Shown here piece after piece: positions 39,133-46,790 of a stretch of 64,000 nt of DNA (its first letter is position 1; the number at the start of each line of letters is the position of its first letter). The stretch comes from an uncultured Aquimarina sp. Its GTDB lineage: Bacteria > Bacteroidota > Bacteroidia > Flavobacteriales > Flavobacteriaceae. The notes below the pieces were generated by a model. It was not told the origin of the DNA. It was given only the letters and a program-made list of their open reading frames with translations, and did no database searches. Made by a program: the position numbers and the translations under genes. The stretch spans positions 62,001-126,000 of the forward strand of contig NZ_CANMED010000004.1 of the NCBI RefSeq assembly GCF_947496855.1, read 5' to 3'.

Positions 39133-41457
39133 ATGAAAATCATCAATTATTTCATATTCATAACGCTATACATATTTTTAACAAATTCGGCATATAGTCA
39201 AGAAAAAGACCGTGACAATTTTAAAGGAGAAGATTATCAAGAGATTAGACTTCTATTTAACACTAAAAACATCATCGAAAAAAGTTCGAATCTTGATCAA
39301 AAAGCCACAGAAATATCAACGAATGAAACCGCTCAAGAATCACCTACTTTAATTCTTAAACCTCAGAGAATCAAAATAAGTGCGCCTAAACCTTTTATTG
39401 CAGCTCATACCTTGTGGCAAGGAACTAATCTATACAGAAATAATATAGTCCTTCACTATCGAATATCAAAGAATGGAAGAAATTGGTCACATTGGAAAGA
39501 GAGTAAATTTGATGGCCATTTTGAAGAAAATGGTAGAAAATTAGCTTCTGTAATGGAATTCTTAGAAGTCGATATACAATACATTCAATACAAAGTGACC
39601 TTTTTAGGAAAACAGAAAATAACAATTACGCAAACGACTTTAGGTCAATATAGCCCTGGAGACACTCCTGAAGAAATAAAAACGATCATACAAGAAAGCG
39701 GTAATCAAATTGCTAAAGCCTCCTGCTCAAAACCAACAGTTATATCCAGAAGTCAGTGGGGAGCAAGGAATCCTGCAAGTAGTTTTCCAACAACAATTGC
39801 AACACATTTAATTGTACATCATGAATTAGGTCCAAATTCCAGCAGTGATTGGGCAGCTAGAGTACGATCTGTTCAAAATTTTCATATGAACACAAGAGGT
39901 TGGTCTGACATAGGTTACAATTTTTTGATCTCCCCTACCGGTACTATCTATGAAGGAAGAGCGGGCGGCGATCGCGCACAAGGAGCACATTTCTGTGGAA
40001 AAAATGCAAAAACAATGGGGGTTTGTTTACTTGGAGATTATAGTAACAGCGGTACAAAACCAACCACAAATGCTCAAACTTCACTGAAGAAAATACTAGC
40101 ATGGAAAGCAAATAAAGAAAACATCAACCCTACAGGGGCTTCATATCATTATTCTATTAATGCAAGTCTTAAAAACATTGCTGGACATCGTGATGGAGGT
40201 GCAAGTTGCTCATCCTGTCCAGGAAACGGAGGATATAGTATTCTAGGAAGCATAAGAACTGGAGTGAGTAATTTAATAGCTAATGACTGCGGCGGCGGCG
40301 GATCTGACACTACAGTTCCTACTACATCGATCAGCGCATCTGGAGGAAACACTCAATCTGGAGACTTTACTGCCAACTTTTCTGATAATGATAATGTGGG
40401 AGTAACTCGTAGATTTTATCAGGCATTAGAAAAATACGAGGACAATTGGTATGCTAATAGAGGAAATGGATTCTTTAATGACAATTTTAATGTACTCTAT
40501 TCCGGATATACTACCGGCGCAGGAAACTGGAACATCAACGATAAACACCTGAGACAATCCAATACTTCTTCTGACAATACTAAATTAAGTACCTATCTTT
40601 CTCAAAATTCAGGTTTACCATACCTATATGAGTTTTCCGCTAAGACAGTTTCTACATCGGGTGCAAGAAAATTCGGAATCCATATTATGGCAAGCGATGC
40701 AACACAATCACAAAGAGGAAATTCATATCTTATTTGGTTCAGTGGTGAAGACAATAAGGTAAGAGTTTACGAAACAATTAATAATAATCTAAATTTCAGA
40801 GCAATTGCTGATGTTTCTCTAGATAATAAATGGGCAAATTATAAAATTACATATAGTCCCGGATTTGGCGTATTAGAAGTATTCAGGAATAATAAGTCTA
40901 TTTTAAAATGGACTGACAGCTCTCCCATTAAAAACGGAAGCTCAATATCATTAAGAACCAATACGACCATAGTGGAATTTGATGATCTTAAAGTTTATAA
41001 ATTCAGAGCAACAGGATCACAGGGTATTTCTGCGGGAACAGCCGTTACAAAGGATATTCGTAGAAGAAATGGAAAAGTAAAAAGTCTGGTAAGAGATGCT
41101 GCAGGTAATTGGTCTACTCCGGGAAATCTGGATGTAACCATCAGTACTTTAACCAAAGAAAATCAAGGCTTACAAGACGATACATTCGCTACGCAACTAG
41201 ATATGATTATTTATCCAAATCCTACAGATGGCACTAATATTTTTCTTACATATCAAGCTCAAGCAAATACCACATCTAACATATCCATTCTCGATATCAC
41301 AGGAAGGGTTTTAAGGTCATTTAATGAAACTGATAAAGAATCAGGAAGTAAAAGTATACCTCTTGATCAATATTTTTTGCCCCTGCAAAGTGGTCAATAT
41401 TTTATAAAGATGCGTAACGGAAAAAATAGCTATATCTCAACATTGATAAAAAATTAG
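39133..41457 (+). CDS. Secreted N-acetylmuramoyl-L-alanine amidase (PGRP/Amidase_2) with T9SS sorting domain
   Basis: The 774-residue protein has a signal peptide (FLTNSAYSQ), a beta-rich N-terminal region (about residues 60-180, HTLWQGTNLYRN, NWSHWKES) and a PGRP/Amidase_2 domain at about 200-385. The zinc ligands are visible: His in LIVHHELG, His in IAGHRDG and Cys in SSCPGN; GWSDIGYNFLI is the family signature. Then follow the shared accessory module and a T9SS sorting domain (IYPNPTDG). It hydrolyses the same muramyl-alanine bond as Amidase_3 but by an unrelated fold. Its module is nearly identical in stretches to those of the other two enzymes. Confidence 0.92.
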   Translation: MKIINYFIFITLYIFLTNSAYSQEKDRDNFKGEDYQEIRLLFNTKNIIEKSSNLDQKATEISTNETAQESPTLILKPQRIKISAPKPFIAAHTLWQGTNLYRNNIVLHYRISKNGRNWSHWKESKFDGHFEENGRKLASVMEFLEVDIQYIQYKVTFLGKQKITITQTTLGQYSPGDTPEEIKTIIQESGNQIAKASCSKPTVISRSQWGARNPASSFPTTIATHLIVHHELGPNSSSDWAARVRSVQNFHMNTRGWSDIGYNFLISPTGTIYEGRAGGDRAQGAHFCGKNAKTMGVCLLGDYSNSGTKPTTNAQTSLKKILAWKANKENINPTGASYHYSINASLKNIAGHRDGGASCSSCPGNGGYSILGSIRTGVSNLIANDCGGGGSDTTVPTTSISASGGNTQSGDFTANFSDNDNVGVTRRFYQALEKYEDNWYANRGNGFFNDNFNVLYSGYTTGAGNWNINDKHLRQSNTSSDNTKLSTYLSQNSGLPYLYEFSAKTVSTSGARKFGIHIMASDATQSQRGNSYLIWFSGEDNKVRVYETINNNLNFRAIADVSLDNKWANYKITYSPGFGVLEVFRNNKSILKWTDSSPIKNGSSISLRTNTTIVEFDDLKVYKFRATGSQGISAGTAVTKDIRRRNGKVKSLVRDAAGNWSTPGNLDVTISTLTKENQGLQDDTFATQLDMIIYPNPTDGTNIFLTYQAQANTTSNISILDITGRVLRSFNETDKESGSKSIPLDQYFLPLQSGQYFIKMRNGKNSYISTLIKN

Positions 41458-41690
41458 TAAGAAACTAGTTTTTTGTCAAAAAACCCTATCCAGCGCTTTA
41501 AGAAATGTTGGAATGGTTACTGTTATCGTTATCGAATGAAACGATACACTACGACCTATTTATAATATTCAAAATTTTAAATAATAATTATTAAAAAGAA
41601 AGGAGACTAACAATCAAATAAATAGTGAATACCAACTAATCACCACACAAAACTTTTAACCACTTAACATAAACTCATAAATTTTATAAA

Positions 41691-43139
41691 ATGAAAAAAA
41701 TAATTTCTTTGATTTTAGTGATCTCACTGCTTTTCTCTTGTTCTAACGAAAGTATTGAAGACAGTACAAATCTGACTCAAGAGAGTAACCAGAAGTTGCT
41801 TTCTGTGGAAAAAGTAAATGACTATATAGCTACTGAGCTTAAAGAAAACGGTGATTTAGATTGGACAAAAGCTCCTGCTTTAGTATTATGGAGTGCGGCA
41901 ATACATTCTAATGGAGTCATTACTATTGGGTATGGCAATGAAGATGAAAATTTTTCAGAAAACCGCTCTCCAGAATTAATCGATGCTAAAGCCAATATTC
42001 TTGATGTGGTTAATTCTATAGAGCAATCAACTAAATCGAATACTGTGCAATATGATGACGATATTTTAAACTTTATAGAAGTAAAAGTTAGTAAGCTTGA
42101 AACGATCATAGCACTTCAGAAAACAGATAAAGTTCGATATATTGAACCTAGCTACTCTTCTTTTTTACCGAATGATAAAGAACGTAATTTTGGTTGTGCC
42201 ACAGAAGGTAGAATTGTTAATCCAGAAGATTATAGGATAATTACTCCCAATGCCTGGTTACCTTGGTCATTTGACGTGCATAATATTCCTGCAGCCTGGG
42301 AATTTAGTACTGGAAGAAATATTACCGTTGGAGTTGTTGATTCTGGAATTTCACAGACTCAAAAATTCTTAGGAGAGGATTTTAACGATGGATTTTCAAA
42401 TGGCAGAACTGTAGAGCAATATGGTACATTTGATGGTTCGATTTATGATGACTGCGGACACGGAACTGCAATGTCTGCAGCTATAGCATCTCCCCGTAAT
42501 GATGATGCCATGCCGGTAGGAGTAGCATATAATAGTAACTTGGTAGTGTACCGAGGAACTGGTGATGTACTATTAGAAGGCAGTAAAGAACGTAAGGCGG
42601 TAAGTAAAGCAATTAGAGAACTAGGAGATAGATCCGATGTTAAGATAATATCCATGTCAATTGGATGGGTATGGACTGTAAGAAATATTAAAGATGCTGT
42701 GAAATATGCATACTCAAAAGACAAAATGATTATTGCTGCTGGTGGAACATCTACACAATTCACGAATTGGTATGCTGTAATATTCCCTGCTAGTATGAAA
42801 GAAACAGTTGCGGTTACTGGAATTAAAGAAAATGGTAAACGCTGTTTTGTATGCCACGATGGGAAAAAGATTGATTTTACTGTAGCAATGGAAAGAGATG
42901 CTGCTAATAATAGAACATTACCTGTTTTAGGATTTAGCTCAGACGTTAGAAATGTGGTCGGAGGATCATCTATCGCAACTGCTACCACAGCTGGTATAGC
43001 AGCATTAGTATGGGCTACAAATCCAAACATGACAAGGGAACAAGTACTGGATAAAATGCAAAAAGCAGGAGAATATTATCCAAATCGTAGCAATAAATAT
43101 GGATACGGAAAAATCAATGTTTTGAAAGCCGTACAATAA
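41691..43139 (+). CDS. Subtilisin-family (S8) serine protease lipoprotein
   Basis: The 482-residue protein has a lipoprotein signal peptide (LLFSC, Cys17), a propeptide-like region to about residue 190 (inhibitor-like strand KVRYIEPSYSS), then an S8 catalytic domain. The triad is Asp217 (VGVVDSGIS), His257 (CGHGTAMSA) and Ser427 (GGSSIATATTAG). The oxyanion-hole Asn expected in AAGN is Gly here (IIAAGGTSTQ), so catalysis may be weakened or use another residue. No T9SS domain is present, so the protein is lipid-anchored. It follows the lytic-enzyme genes by 233 bp but has its own terminator. Confidence 0.88.
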   Translation: MKKIISLILVISLLFSCSNESIEDSTNLTQESNQKLLSVEKVNDYIATELKENGDLDWTKAPALVLWSAAIHSNGVITIGYGNEDENFSENRSPELIDAKANILDVVNSIEQSTKSNTVQYDDDILNFIEVKVSKLETIIALQKTDKVRYIEPSYSSFLPNDKERNFGCATEGRIVNPEDYRIITPNAWLPWSFDVHNIPAAWEFSTGRNITVGVVDSGISQTQKFLGEDFNDGFSNGRTVEQYGTFDGSIYDDCGHGTAMSAAIASPRNDDAMPVGVAYNSNLVVYRGTGDVLLEGSKERKAVSKAIRELGDRSDVKIISMSIGWVWTVRNIKDAVKYAYSKDKMIIAAGGTSTQFTNWYAVIFPASMKETVAVTGIKENGKRCFVCHDGKKIDFTVAMERDAANNRTLPVLGFSSDVRNVVGGSSIATATTAGIAALVWATNPNMTREQVLDKMQKAGEYYPNRSNKYGYGKINVLKAVQ

Positions 43140-43152
43140 ACAATCACTGTTT

Positions 43153-43188
43153 ACAAAAATGAGATTGCATATGCAATCTCATTTTTGT
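43153..43188. terminator. Perfect bidirectional hairpin terminator
   Basis: ACAAAAATGAGATTGCAT is followed directly by its exact reverse complement, an 18-bp arm palindrome with A and T ends, between the convergent S8 and rhodanese genes. Confidence 0.85.
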
Positions 43189-43219
43189 ATCTAATAACTA
43201 TAACAAAATAGTTAAATAA

Positions 43220-43618
43220 TTACTTAACTAAAGTCTTCCCTTTATACTTCCATTCTGTAATCCCACCATCTAGGTCATAAATCTTAGTAAACCCCGCTTT
43301 TTTCATGTAAGAAGAACATTTACCGCTTCTTCCTCCACGACCGCAATATACAGCCACAGGTTTTGATTTATCTACTTCAGAGATTAAAGTCTCAAAGTTC
43401 TCATCACTAAAATCTATATTAATCGCACCTTCGATATGTCCTTCAGCATATTCTTGTGGTGTGCGCACATCTACCAGTTGTACTTTTTCCATTTCCAGTA
43501 GAGAATCCATTTCTTCAACCGTAATAAGCTCTACAGCAGTATCTTTAGTATTACTATCCGTACAACTAAACAATAGAATTGAAAGAACAACTACGGCTAA
43601 TATTGTTTTGATTTTCAT
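43220..43618 (-). CDS. Rhodanese-like lipoprotein
   Basis: The 132-residue protein has a lipoprotein signal (LLFSC, Cys19) and one rhodanese domain: VQLVDVRTPQEYAEGHIEGA and the active-site loop YCGRGGRSG with Cys92. Rhodanese domains carry persulfide sulfur on the cysteine. The lipid anchor puts it in the periplasm or at the outer membrane. It is 18 bp downstream of a cytosolic rhodanese gene, so both are probably one operon. Confidence 0.9.
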   Translation of the reverse strand: MKIKTILAVVVLSILLFSCTDSNTKDTAVELITVEEMDSLLEMEKVQLVDVRTPQEYAEGHIEGAINIDFSDENFETLISEVDKSKPVAVYCGRGGRSGKCSSYMKKAGFTKIYDLDGGITEWKYKGKTLVK

Positions 43619-43636
43619 AAGTATGATTAGATAATG

Positions 43637-43951
43637 TTATTCAGAAACTTCGCCATCCCAATTCATAAAACCTCCGATTAAGTTATATGTAGTTCCGAAA
43701 CCCATTTGATTCATCAAAGTACAAGCTTGTGCACTACGAGCTCCAGAACGACAATATACATAATAGTTTTTCGACTTATCCAGTTTCTCTACTTCATCGA
43801 GAAAACCCTGTCCCATACGTATATCAAGATTAAGCATGTTCGGGATAAAACCATCTTCTACTTCCTCTTCTGTTCTTACATCCAGAATTATTGCATTATT
43901 ATCTTTAGAGATAAGATCTTTCCATTGATCTTGTGTTATATCTTCGGCCAT
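43637..43951 (-). CDS. Cytosolic single-domain rhodanese
   Basis: The 104-residue protein is a bare rhodanese domain without export signal: AIILDVRTEEEVEDGFIPN, active loop YCRSGARSAQ with Cys67, and GFGTTYNLIGGFMNW. It resembles GlpE/PspE-like sulfurtransferases. It starts the two-gene rhodanese unit and is followed by the lipoprotein paralogue. Confidence 0.9.
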   Translation of the reverse strand: MAEDITQDQWKDLISKDNNAIILDVRTEEEVEDGFIPNMLNLDIRMGQGFLDEVEKLDKSKNYYVYCRSGARSAQACTLMNQMGFGTTYNLIGGFMNWDGEVSE

Positions 43952-44083
43952 TTTATATTTCCTATTTTTAAAATTGAACTTTTATCCATACAATTCCATA
44001 CAATTCCATACAAATATAAGAGTCCTAAGCGAATTGTACGAAGTCATACATTCATTTATCCAAAAATATAATATTAGATATAC

Positions 44084-44710
44084 TTATGCTTTTATACTGC
44101 AACCAATAGCTTTTGTAGTTTCAACTGGAATTTTTTCTCCTTTTAGTAAAGCATTAATCGCATCCTCTACATATTTTTGATCAGCTGATGAGGCATCTTT
44201 GTAATTATTATCGATTGCTCCAATGTACCTAACAACATTACCGTTTGAAGTCTTTTCCAAGATATATACATGTGGAGTTTTTGTAGCGCCATATTGCGGA
44301 TAAATCTTTTGTCCATCATCAAACAAATAAGGAAATGTAAATCCTTTCTCCTTTGCTCTAACCTTCATATTATCGAAACTATCGGTAGGATATGCTTTAG
44401 GATTATTTGGATTAATTGCAATTACAGGATAACCTTTTGATTTGAAATTTTTATCTAATTCTATAATTCTATCTTCATAAGCCACAGAATATGGGCAATG
44501 GTTACAAGTAAAAATGACAATAAAACCTTTAGCATCTTTATAATCTGCTAAAGACACCATAGTATCATCAATATTCTTAAGTTTAAAATCCGTTGCAGCA
44601 TCTCCTATTATATACCCTGCATCGATCTTCGATACATTAACTTTATCAATCGCAAATGCACTTACGGCTAGTACTAAAACAACCGCTACTAAAATCTTTA
44701 AAGTTTTCAT
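44084..44710 (-). CDS. Secreted thioredoxin-fold protein (AhpC/TSA-like)
   Basis: The 208-residue protein has a signal peptide (VLAVSAFA) and a thioredoxin-like domain with FTCNHCPYSVAYEDRI, a CxxC pair at Cys69 and Cys72. GYPVIAINPNNPKAYPTDSF and KTPHVYILE (cis-Pro loop) fit the periplasmic thioredoxin/peroxiredoxin-like family often annotated as AhpC/TSA. It is probably a periplasmic thiol oxidoreductase. It lies 51 bp downstream of a TlpA-like gene on the same strand. Confidence 0.85.
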   Translation of the reverse strand: MKTLKILVAVVLVLAVSAFAIDKVNVSKIDAGYIIGDAATDFKLKNIDDTMVSLADYKDAKGFIVIFTCNHCPYSVAYEDRIIELDKNFKSKGYPVIAINPNNPKAYPTDSFDNMKVRAKEKGFTFPYLFDDGQKIYPQYGATKTPHVYILEKTSNGNVVRYIGAIDNNYKDASSADQKYVEDAINALLKGEKIPVETTKAIGCSIKA

Positions 44711-44761
44711 TTGTTTGTTTTATTAAGTTTTACTTATTAGAATTGGAAACTCTTCCAAATA

Positions 44762-45283
44762 TCATAATATCTTTTTCAGCTCTCTTTCTAATTCATCATA
44801 TGTAAAAGATCGTTCATAAAAATTTGAAGTATTTCCTTTATATATAATAGTTGCAGGAATAGAACCTGACCAGTTTTCATTTACTTTTGGAATCCAACTA
44901 TTAGCATCTGGATCATCTAATAATACAATTTTACTTTGTATCCGTTGTTTTCTAACAAAAGGAATTAATTTAGTTTCTACTTGATTAGGAAGATCCAGAC
45001 TCACCAAAATCACCTCAACTTCATTATCTGGATATCTACTGTTAATAAGTTCGAAGTAAGGCAATTCTGCTACACATGGTTTACACCAAGTAGCCCAAAA
45101 ATTAATAATTCGAGTTTTTCCATCATTAATACTCAGTAAATGTTCGAAATTTTTAAAATCATATACTGGTATTTCTACACCTTTGCCAGAAAAAACATTA
45201 GAAGCCTCTATCGCCACTTTCTGTTCCCCTTTACAATTTACCAATACTACGGTGAGTACTATATATAACATCCATTTCTGCAT
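44762..45283 (-). CDS. TlpA-like thiol-disulfide oxidoreductase lipoprotein
   Basis: The 173-residue protein has a lipoprotein signal (VVLVNC, Cys17) and a TlpA/ResA-like domain: NFWATWCKPCVAELPYF with Cys67 and Cys70 and a cis-Pro segment SIPATIIYK. Such proteins keep periplasmic cysteines reduced, for example in cytochrome maturation. It forms a probable operon with the thioredoxin-fold gene downstream and is divergent from marR. Confidence 0.88.
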   Translation of the reverse strand: MQKWMLYIVLTVVLVNCKGEQKVAIEASNVFSGKGVEIPVYDFKNFEHLLSINDGKTRIINFWATWCKPCVAELPYFELINSRYPDNEVEVILVSLDLPNQVETKLIPFVRKQRIQSKIVLLDDPDANSWIPKVNENWSGSIPATIIYKGNTSNFYERSFTYDELERELKKIL

Positions 45284-45469
45284 TACACTAATGTATTAAA
45301 ACGCGTCATTACCCAAAAGGAAATTAACAAGGTTTATGTAATTCATAAAGAGAATTTTATGATTTCCACTTTTTTTTAATCAAACAATAATAATATTTAA
45401 CAATAGTATTCATGAGAACTTTAACAAAGAATTAGTATCTATTTATTATTTCTTAAACATTCAATAATA

Positions 45470-45488
45470 TACATTTGTATATACAAAT
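45470..45488 (+). promoter_or_regulatory. MarR promoter with overlapping palindromic operator
   Basis: TACATTTG (45470-45477) fits the -7 consensus TAnnTTTG. It is overlapped by the perfect palindrome ATTTGTAT-ATACAAAT (45473-45488), 13 bp upstream of the chosen marR start. MarR dimers bind such 16-bp palindromes, so autorepression is likely. Confidence 0.5.
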
Positions 45489-45501
45489 ATTGTACAAACA
45501 A

Positions 45502-45954
45502 ATGAATATTGAAGATATCATTAAAACCAAAACGGAACTTCCGTTTTTCAGAAAAGCGATTGTAAATTTATTATATACTGAAAACTGGATAAGTGATCAG
45601 ATAAATACTGAATTGAAAACTTATGATATCTCTATCCAACAATTTAATGTACTTAGAATTCTTAAAGGTCAAGAAGGTAAACCAGCAAACCTATCCACTA
45701 TACAGGACAGAATGGTCAGTAAAATGAGTAACACCACAAGGCTGGTAGATAAACTCATTAAAAAAAATCTGGTTAAAAGAGTTACCTGCAAGTCTAATCG
45801 AAGAAAAGTAGAAATTACAATTACTGATCAAGGTTATAATTTTTTAGACGAAGTTAGCCCCGCTATGAATAATTTCGAAAAAAAGATAACATCCAATCTC
45901 TCACAAGAAGAACTAATTACACTAAACGATCTATTGAATAAACTTAGAAGTTAA
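45502..45954 (+). CDS. MarR-family transcriptional regulator
   Basis: I start at ATG 45502 (NIEDIIKTKTELPFF), 150 residues; the frame's nine upstream codons overlap the operator. The winged-helix domain shows QQFNVLRILKGQEGKPANLS, a recognition segment MVSKMSNTTRLVDKLIKKNLV and the wing RVTCKSNRRKVEITITDQG. MarR proteins repress and respond to phenolics, oxidants or antibiotics. The YceI gene starts 40 bp downstream, so the two are probably one operon under this regulator. Confidence 0.88.
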   Translation: MNIEDIIKTKTELPFFRKAIVNLLYTENWISDQINTELKTYDISIQQFNVLRILKGQEGKPANLSTIQDRMVSKMSNTTRLVDKLIKKNLVKRVTCKSNRRKVEITITDQGYNFLDEVSPAMNNFEKKITSNLSQEELITLNDLLNKLRS

Positions 45955-45994
45955 TTAAGTAAACACATTTATATAACCATTAATTTTAAAAATC

Positions 45995-46561
45995 ATGAAA
46001 ATCAAACTTAAATCATTATTCTTAGCATTCACTTTAATAGCTACTGCATCAATTTACGCACAACAAAAGCAAATCAATGCTTCAGAAAGTTCCATTAACT
46101 GGACTGGTAAAAAAGTTACAGGTGAGCATACAGGAACACTTAATTTCTCTAGCGGATTCTTGACTTTTGACTCTGATGTACTAAAAAGTGGAGAATTTGT
46201 AGTAGACATGACTTCTCTTGCAGTTACAGATCTCGAAGCTGGAAAGGGAAAGGAAAAACTAGAAGGGCATCTTACCTCGGATGATTTCTTTGGTGTTAAA
46301 AACCATAAAAACGCCAAGTTAGTTATAAAAGAAGCTACCAAAATGGATGGAGGTTATAAAATTACAGGAGACCTAACCATCAAAGGGAAAACGAATCCAA
46401 TCACTTTTGATCTTGCTGTTAATGGTGGATCTGCTACTACAACTCTTGCTGTAGATAGAACAAAGTATGATATTAAATATGGTTCAGGAAGTTTCTTTGA
46501 TAACTTAGGAGATAAAGCCATTTCTGATGAATTTGTATTGGAAGTAAATTTAAAAATGTAA
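45995..46561 (+). CDS. YceI-family secreted lipid-binding protein
   Basis: The 188-residue protein has a signal peptide (LIATASIYAQ) and the YceI lipocalin-like barrel: SSINWTGKKVTGEHTGTLNF, GEFVVDMTSLAVTD, LEGHLTSDDFFGVKNHKNA and ITGDLTIKGKTNPITFDL. Family members bind isoprenoid-type lipids in the periplasm. MarR-YceI pairing is common in Flavobacteriia. It ends just before the trp promoter. Confidence 0.93.
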   Translation: MKIKLKSLFLAFTLIATASIYAQQKQINASESSINWTGKKVTGEHTGTLNFSSGFLTFDSDVLKSGEFVVDMTSLAVTDLEAGKGKEKLEGHLTSDDFFGVKNHKNAKLVIKEATKMDGGYKITGDLTIKGKTNPITFDLAVNGGSATTTLAVDRTKYDIKYGSGSFFDNLGDKAISDEFVLEVNLKM

Positions 46562-46564
46562 TTT

Positions 46565-46599
46565 TTTGTTTTTTGAATTACAATAAATTTATATCTTTG
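46565..46599 (+). promoter_or_regulatory. trp operon promoter
   Basis: TATCTTTG (46592-46599) is an exact TAnnTTTG -7 element. TTTG copies at 46565-46568 and 46572-46575 lie 23 and 16 bp upstream and can act as the -33 element. The leader peptide start is 18 bp downstream of the -7 box. Confidence 0.6.
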
Positions 46600-46616
46600 A
46601 CTCAAGAAATTAGAAA

Positions 46617-46679
46617 ATGAATTTAATCTTAACAAATACCTGGTGGTGGTCATCTTATAACGAAAACGTCGTGAGATAG
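46617..46679 (+). CDS. trpL: trp operon leader peptide
   Basis: A 20-codon ORF encodes MNLILTNTWWWSSYNENVVR. Three consecutive Trp codons (TGGTGGTGG, 46641-46649) are followed shortly by a terminator hairpin and then trpE. This is the classical ribosome-mediated attenuation leader: with little charged tRNA-Trp the ribosome stalls at the Trp codons and transcription reads into trpE. Confidence 0.9.
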   Translation: MNLILTNTWWWSSYNENVVR

Positions 46680-46710
46680 CTCCTGTCATATAGTTAAGTA
46701 AACATATCAA

Positions 46711-46742
46711 AGGCTTGTCAAATCACGACAAGCCTTTTTTTT
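46711..46742 (+). terminator. trp attenuator terminator
   Basis: AGGCTTGTC (46711-46719) and GACAAGCCT (46727-46735) form a 9-bp stem followed by eight T's. GTCGTG at the end of trpL (46668-46673) is complementary to CACGAC (46724-46729) in the loop and 3' arm, which offers a competing antiterminator pairing. Confidence 0.85.
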
Positions 46743-46790
46743 GTTCGAATAAATAAGGGGTTTTATAAATTATTAATATCAAAATGTAAC

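Noticed and set aside
42443..43030. 195-codon open frame on the minus strand
   Set aside because: It lies wholly antisense to the S8 protease gene, whose triad motifs are clear; its translation has no family-like motif.
43706..44180. Plus-strand frames of 121 and 68 codons
   Set aside because: They run antisense to the rhodanese and thioredoxin-fold genes and have random composition.
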